Origin: CBDATA01 sp965215615
GTDB lineage: Bacteria > Acidobacteriota > Vicinamibacteria > Marinacidobacterales > Marinacidobacteraceae
NCBI GenBank assembly: GCA_965215615.1
Contig: OZ244068.1
Location: 2,480,001-2,544,000 of the forward strand
Length of the DNA: 64,000 nucleotides
Direction: 5' to 3'
Below are positions 60,409-64,000 of this stretch, piece after piece; the stretch's first letter is position 1; every line of letters begins with the position of its first letter. Made by a program: the position numbers and the translations under genes. Below the pieces are notes generated by a model that was not told the DNA's origin, did no database searches, and saw only the letters and a program-made list of their open reading frames with translations.

Positions 60409-61470
60409 ATGCTGATCCTCGGAATCGAGACCTCCTGCGACGAAACCTCGGCGGCGGTGGTCGAGGACGGGCGTCGCATCCTCTCGAACGTCGTTTCCTC
60501 CCAGGAGCAGCACGCTCCGTTCGGCGGGGTGGTCCCGGAGATCGCTTCGCGTCAGCACCTGATCCACCTCCGCCCGGTGGTGGAGCGCGCTCTCGAGGAT
60601 GCGAACATCGAGTCCGGCGATCTCGACGCGGTGGCGGTGACCCAGGGGCCGGGACTGATGGGGGCACTCCTCACCGGGGTCAGTTTCGCCAAGGCGTTCG
60701 CGTTCGCCCGCGGCATCCCGCTGGTCGGAGTGGATCACATCGAAGGCCACATCCGCGCCTGTTATCTGGAGGCCCCGGAAATCCTCCATCCGTCGCTCGC
60801 GCTCGTGGTTTCCGGCGGGCACACCAACCTGTTCCTGATGGAGTCGGAGGGGGCGTACCGACTGATGGGCAAGACCCGCGACGATGCCGCCGGCGAGGCC
60901 TACGACAAGGTCGCGAAACGGCTCGGACTCGGCTATCCGGGTGGCCCGATCCTGGACCGGATGGCCCAGCGGGGGAACCCGAAGCGCCACGTCTTCTCCT
61001 TGCCGTTCTTTTCCGACGGATCGCGCCACGACTTCAGTTTTTCCGGGCTCAAGACCCAGGTGCTGCGGCTCATCGAGACCGAGCGGATCGAACCGCTCCG
61101 GCCGGGAGAGGATCCGTTCGAGCGTTCCGACCTTCTCGATCTCGCCGCGAGTTTCCAGTCCGCGGTGGTGCGGGCGCTCGCCCGCTCGGTCACCCGCGCC
61201 CTTCCCGAATCCGGAGCCCGCTCGATCCTGCTTTCGGGCGGGGTCGCCGCCAACTCGGCGCTCCGCGAGCGGTTCCGGCGGCTCGGCGAGGAGGCGGGGC
61301 TTCCCGTCCACTATCCGAGCATCGCGCTTTCGACCGATAACGCGGCGATGATCGCCGCCGCCGGTCACCTGGCCCTTCGCCGCGGCGAGCGGGCATCCCG
61401 CGATCTGACCGCGAACACCGAGCTGCGTCTCGGCGAGTCGGGCCCGCGCCGGTCGCGTCAGTACCGGTAG
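60409..61470 (+). CDS. tsaD: tRNA threonylcarbamoyladenosine biosynthesis protein TsaD
   Basis: A 353-residue ASKHA-fold protein required for the t6A modification of tRNAs reading ANN codons. LGIETSCDETSAAVVEDG at residues 4-21, the metal motif HIEGH at 110-114, LALVVSGGHTNLF and LLSGGVAANSALRERF are the family hallmarks. A GTG 9 bases upstream (60400) is an alternative start; I prefer ATG 60409 since the family begins directly with MLILGIETS. The end overlaps the convergent receptor gene by 13 bases. Confidence 0.95.
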   Translation: MLILGIETSCDETSAAVVEDGRRILSNVVSSQEQHAPFGGVVPEIASRQHLIHLRPVVERALEDANIESGDLDAVAVTQGPGLMGALLTGVSFAKAFAFARGIPLVGVDHIEGHIRACYLEAPEILHPSLALVVSGGHTNLFLMESEGAYRLMGKTRDDAAGEAYDKVAKRLGLGYPGGPILDRMAQRGNPKRHVFSLPFFSDGSRHDFSFSGLKTQVLRLIETERIEPLRPGEDPFERSDLLDLAASFQSAVVRALARSVTRALPESGARSILLSGGVAANSALRERFRRLGEEAGLPVHYPSIALSTDNAAMIAAAGHLALRRGERASRDLTANTELRLGESGPRRSRQYR

Positions 61471-63776
61471 CTGATCTCGACCCCGATCGTCCGCGGCTCC
61501 CCGGCGTAGCCGAGGTGCCCGAGCCCCGGAATCTGCGAGCGCCAGACAAAGGTCAGGTACGACTCGTCCAGCAGGTTCCTCCCGTAGAACCAGGCCCCGA
61601 GTCCCATGCGCTCGACCCCGAACCGGGCGTTCAGGAGCGTCCGGCCGTCGAGCCGAAGGTCCGGCTCGTTCCCGGCCTCGGAAAAGGCACTTCCCTGGGA
61701 AGCCAGCTCGACCGTCCCCGATGCCCAGTCCGATGGCCGGAAAGAGACTCCGCTCATCAGTGACCAGCGCGGAGCCTGGGGGAATTCGTTTCCGGTGAAA
61801 TCCCGATTCTCGTCCAGGAAGTCGTCGAAACGGGTGCGAAGCATGCCTGCCGAGCCGAAGATCTGGAGCTTTCGGCTGATCCAGTAGGTGGCTTCCGCCT
61901 CCGCTCCGAAGACCGTGGATTCGCCGGCATTGACGGTCAGGGTGTCCACCGGCAGGCCGAGTTCGCTCTGCACCCGGACCTGCTGGTCGTTCCAGTCGGT
62001 ATAGAACGCGTTGGCACCGAGGAACCACCTCCGATCCGGAGTCTCGGCCCGCAGCGCGAACTCGAAGTTTTCGGTGAACTCGGGGTCGTAGTTACTGATC
62101 TGCCGACTCAGGGGTGCCACCGACTGTCCACCCGCCCGGTAGCCACGCTGCCAGGAGACCGAAGTGGAGAAGCTGTCGCTCCAGTCCCGACGGACACCCA
62201 CCTTGGGCAGGAACGCCGAATACTCCGCCGCGAGGTTCTCGGGCGGCTGTTCGCCCACCGGAAGCCCGGGGGCCGCCGGCTCCGCCGAGAGCCCCTGGAT
62301 GTTGATCGTGTCCCGGGTTTCCCGATCGAAACGGCTGCCGAGGGTCAGCGTCCAGTCCCGGGCGAGCTCCAGATCGAACTCGCCGAAGAGCGCGGTGTTC
62401 CGGGTCTCCTCGTCGGTCAGGAAATAGGAGGTGAGGGTGAAGCCCGGAGGAAGCCCGGCGAGTTCACCCGGCCCCGCCGCATCCACCCGGAAACTGTCGG
62501 CGAGATCGGCGAAATAGAGACCGAAGACCCCCCGATGACGCGCTCCGCGATACCGGGCCAGCAGTTCCTGGCTGAACCAGCGGTCGTCGGTCGTGTAGTC
62601 GAGGAGACCCGCCGGCTGCGGGGTCTGGTCCAGATCCTCCAGCCGGTAGTACTCGTGGTCATAGACGCTGGTGGTGGATTCGAGGCTCACCGCGCCGAGA
62701 TCGAGGCCGAGCTCCACGGTGGCGGTCCGGTGGAGCGAGCCATCCTCGGCTTCCTGATCGGAGAGGTTCATCCGCTCGTCCGGAAAGCGCGCGACCAGGA
62801 CCGTTCCGTCTCCGCCACGGTTTTCGGTGGCCGAAAGGGTCACGAGCGCCCGAAACCGTTCGGTGGGATCGAAGCGAAACTTGGCGCGGACGTTCCGCGC
62901 TTCGCGCCCGTCGTAGTTCTCCTCGCCCCGGGTCGGGTTGTTGACGAACCCGTCGCTTTCCTGGACATCGGCGGAAATGCGGATCGCGGCCTTCCCGGCG
63001 AACGGAACGTTCACCGCCGCGGAGGCCTGGCGGTTGTCGCCGTAGCGAACCCGGCCCCGTACTTCGTTCCGATAGACCGGATCGGCGCTTCGCATCACGA
63101 TGGCACCGGCGAGCGAGTTCCGGCCCTGCTGGGTGGATTGCGGCCCGCGAAGCACCTCCACGCGGTCCAGATCCCAAGTGCTGAACGGGCCGAAAAAGGT
63201 CGCTTGGTACCCCTCCACCGGCGCTCCGTCCACCCGAAGACTCACCAGCAGGCCCCCGCCGCCCCCGAAGCCGGACTGGCGGATCCCGCGAATCGAAAAC
63301 CCGCGCCGGTCGGACGACGAATCCACGTTCGGGGTCATCGCGACCAGCCGGTAGAGGTCGGTGTCGGTACCGCCGTCGAGCCGGGCACCGCCCACCACCG
63401 CGACACTCGTGTTCTCCTCGAACCGGGAGCGCCGGACATGCTGACCGGTGACCCGCACGCTTTCCGCGAAGGCGAGCGAGAGCGGGATGCGGATCCGCAC
63501 CTGTCCGCCGGACTCCACCAGGATGCTCACCGTCCGGCTGCCGAACCCCGGCTGCGTCACCGTGAGCCGGTGTTCGCCTTCGGGAAGCGCATCGAAGCGG
63601 AAAGATCCCGCGCCATCGCTGACTGTTTCGCGGATGTCTCCGTCCTGAAGGGTCAGGAGAACGCTCGCTCCGGCAACGCCCGTTCCATCGGGGCCCTCGA
63701 TTTCTCCTACCACTTCGGAGCCGAGTGCCGGCAGCGCGGGCACCGAGAGAACGACCAGCAGAATCAGGAATCGCAC
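61458..63776 (-). CDS. TonB-dependent outer-membrane receptor with carboxypeptidase-regulatory domain
   Basis: A 772-residue receptor (GTG start, chosen because it begins the signal RFLILLVVLSVPALPALG). After the signal comes a regulatory-like domain (GEIEGPDGTGVAGASVLLTL, GSFRFDALPEGEHRLTV), then a plug domain (ESVRVTGQ, RGFSIRGIRQSGFGGG, DLDRVEVLRGPQSTQQGRNS LAGAIVMRSADP) and a beta-barrel ending AGEPRTIGVEISYRY. The plug and barrel are of the FecA/siderophore-like class, in contrast to the Oar-like receptor at 25929. Ligand unknown. Confidence 0.9.
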   Translation of the reverse strand: MRFLILLVVLSVPALPALGSEVVGEIEGPDGTGVAGASVLLTLQDGDIRETVSDGAGSFRFDALPEGEHRLTVTQPGFGSRTVSILVESGGQVRIRIPLSLAFAESVRVTGQHVRRSRFEENTSVAVVGGARLDGGTDTDLYRLVAMTPNVDSSSDRRGFSIRGIRQSGFGGGGGLLVSLRVDGAPVEGYQATFFGPFSTWDLDRVEVLRGPQSTQQGRNSLAGAIVMRSADPVYRNEVRGRVRYGDNRQASAAVNVPFAGKAAIRISADVQESDGFVNNPTRGEENYDGREARNVRAKFRFDPTERFRALVTLSATENRGGDGTVLVARFPDERMNLSDQEAEDGSLHRTATVELGLDLGAVSLESTTSVYDHEYYRLEDLDQTPQPAGLLDYTTDDRWFSQELLARYRGARHRGVFGLYFADLADSFRVDAAGPGELAGLPPGFTLTSYFLTDEETRNTALFGEFDLELARDWTLTLGSRFDRETRDTINIQGLSAEPAAPGLPVGEQPPENLAAEYSAFLPKVGVRRDWSDSFSTSVSWQRGYRAGGQSVAPLSRQISNYDPEFTENFEFALRAETPDRRWFLGANAFYTDWNDQQVRVQSELGLPVDTLTVNAGESTVFGAEAEATYWISRKLQIFGSAGMLRTRFDDFLDENRDFTGNEFPQAPRWSLMSGVSFRPSDWASGTVELASQGSAFSEAGNEPDLRLDGRTLLNARFGVERMGLGAWFYGRNLLDESYLTFVWRSQIPGLGHLGYAGEPRTIGVEISYRY

Positions 63777-64000
63777 GGGAGAGCCTCCTCCCACGGCCGG
63801 CTGCCGTGGTGTCTTCGCCCGTATTCTGCTACGCCCGGTTAAAAGGCTGTTGAAGAAGAACTCTCCTCGGCCACCGCGACCTGCCCGCGTCGTCACCAGC
63901 GCACGGTGGCCTCCACCCCCGAAGACGTGCACCGGGGCCAGGGTTTCGGCTTCCCGGCGGGTGGCCTTGACCCCGAACGCGAGGTCGGACGAGAGCATCC
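63777..64000. other. Upstream region of the receptor; possible element end
   Basis: About 220 bases to the window edge. No convincing gene is seen. Bases 63839-63856 (TTAAAAGGCTGTTGAAGA) resemble the outer ends of the 181-bp element and of many insertion sequences; beyond it the sequence to 64000 is unrelated to the other copies. It may be the end of another mobile element or repeat cut off by the window edge. Confidence 0.3.

Noticed and set aside
63839..63998. Extended N-terminus of the receptor to 63998
   Set aside because: The signal peptide starts at the GTG at 63776, and the upstream codons are not signal-like and include an element-end-like sequence.

Overview
The window is a GC-rich, densely packed bacterial chromosome segment. 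Its gene families fit an Acidobacteriota-like organism: a large receptor with a carboxypeptidase-regulatory N-terminal domain (25929-29447), a CRTAC1/ASPIC-UnbV protein, secreted TPR proteins, a GldA/F/G-DUF4340 transporter operon, and a split NuoLM/F0 energy cluster. The phylum call is an inference from families; there is no rRNA gene and I recognised no tRNA gene.

Layout. 1-3.4 kb: end of a xanthine-dehydrogenase-type molybdoenzyme operon with MocA. 3.4-6.3 kb: ABC-type ATPase, broken TOPRIM-like partner and DUF4143 ATPase. 6.4-11.3 kb: Maf, a membrane kinase-like protein, a frameshifted DUF1028 gene, a PQQ-type propeller protein and lysine 6-aminotransferase. 11.3-17.9 kb: a rearranged locus in which a TonB-tail gene, a coiled-coil gene and a TPR gene were tandemly duplicated, and a methyltransferase-HNH fusion gene sits between two direct repeats of the TPR gene. 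18-25.4 kb: metallopeptidase, B12/iron-type uptake genes, amidohydrolase, cupin, FAH-family lipoprotein, CRTAC1. 25.4-29.5 kb: a third copy of a 181-bp repeat and the large receptor. 29.5-34.9 kb: an island of decayed toxin-antitoxin genes around another TPR gene, including an apparently intact Panacea-domain/membrane-protein pair. 35-48.4 kb: M3 peptidase, alpha-aminoadipate semialdehyde dehydrogenase, another broken toxin-antitoxin pair, the Gld-type ABC operon, dGTPase and a VWA protein. 48.4-53.3 kb: MogA, DksA-like, SDR, then an intact ATPase/TOPRIM/ATPase defence-like triad. 53.5-58.9 kb: nuoL, nuoM, AtpZ-like, atpI, atpB, atpE. 58.8-64 kb: mtnA, a DUF3226 remnant, tsaD and a second TonB-dependent receptor.

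How genes work together. Lysine aminotransferase and the ALDH7-type dehydrogenase, 26 kb apart, can carry out the two steps from lysine to 2-aminoadipate. MocA and MogA support the molybdoenzyme. NuoL/NuoM and F0 subunits a and c are adjacent, and subunit c carries the Gln/Glu-Ser/Tyr sodium-site signature with exactly the spacing known from sodium-type rotors, so sodium bioenergetics is plausible.

The most unusual features are: (i) recurrent partial duplication of resident genes around inserted modification or toxin-antitoxin genes; (ii) two copies of an ATPase-TOPRIM-DUF4143 neighbourhood, one intact and one broken, plus a third TOPRIM-like remnant; (iii) a 181-bp hairpin-like repeat ending in DnaA-box-like sequence; (iv) frameshifts that fall mostly in accessory genes while housekeeping genes are intact.
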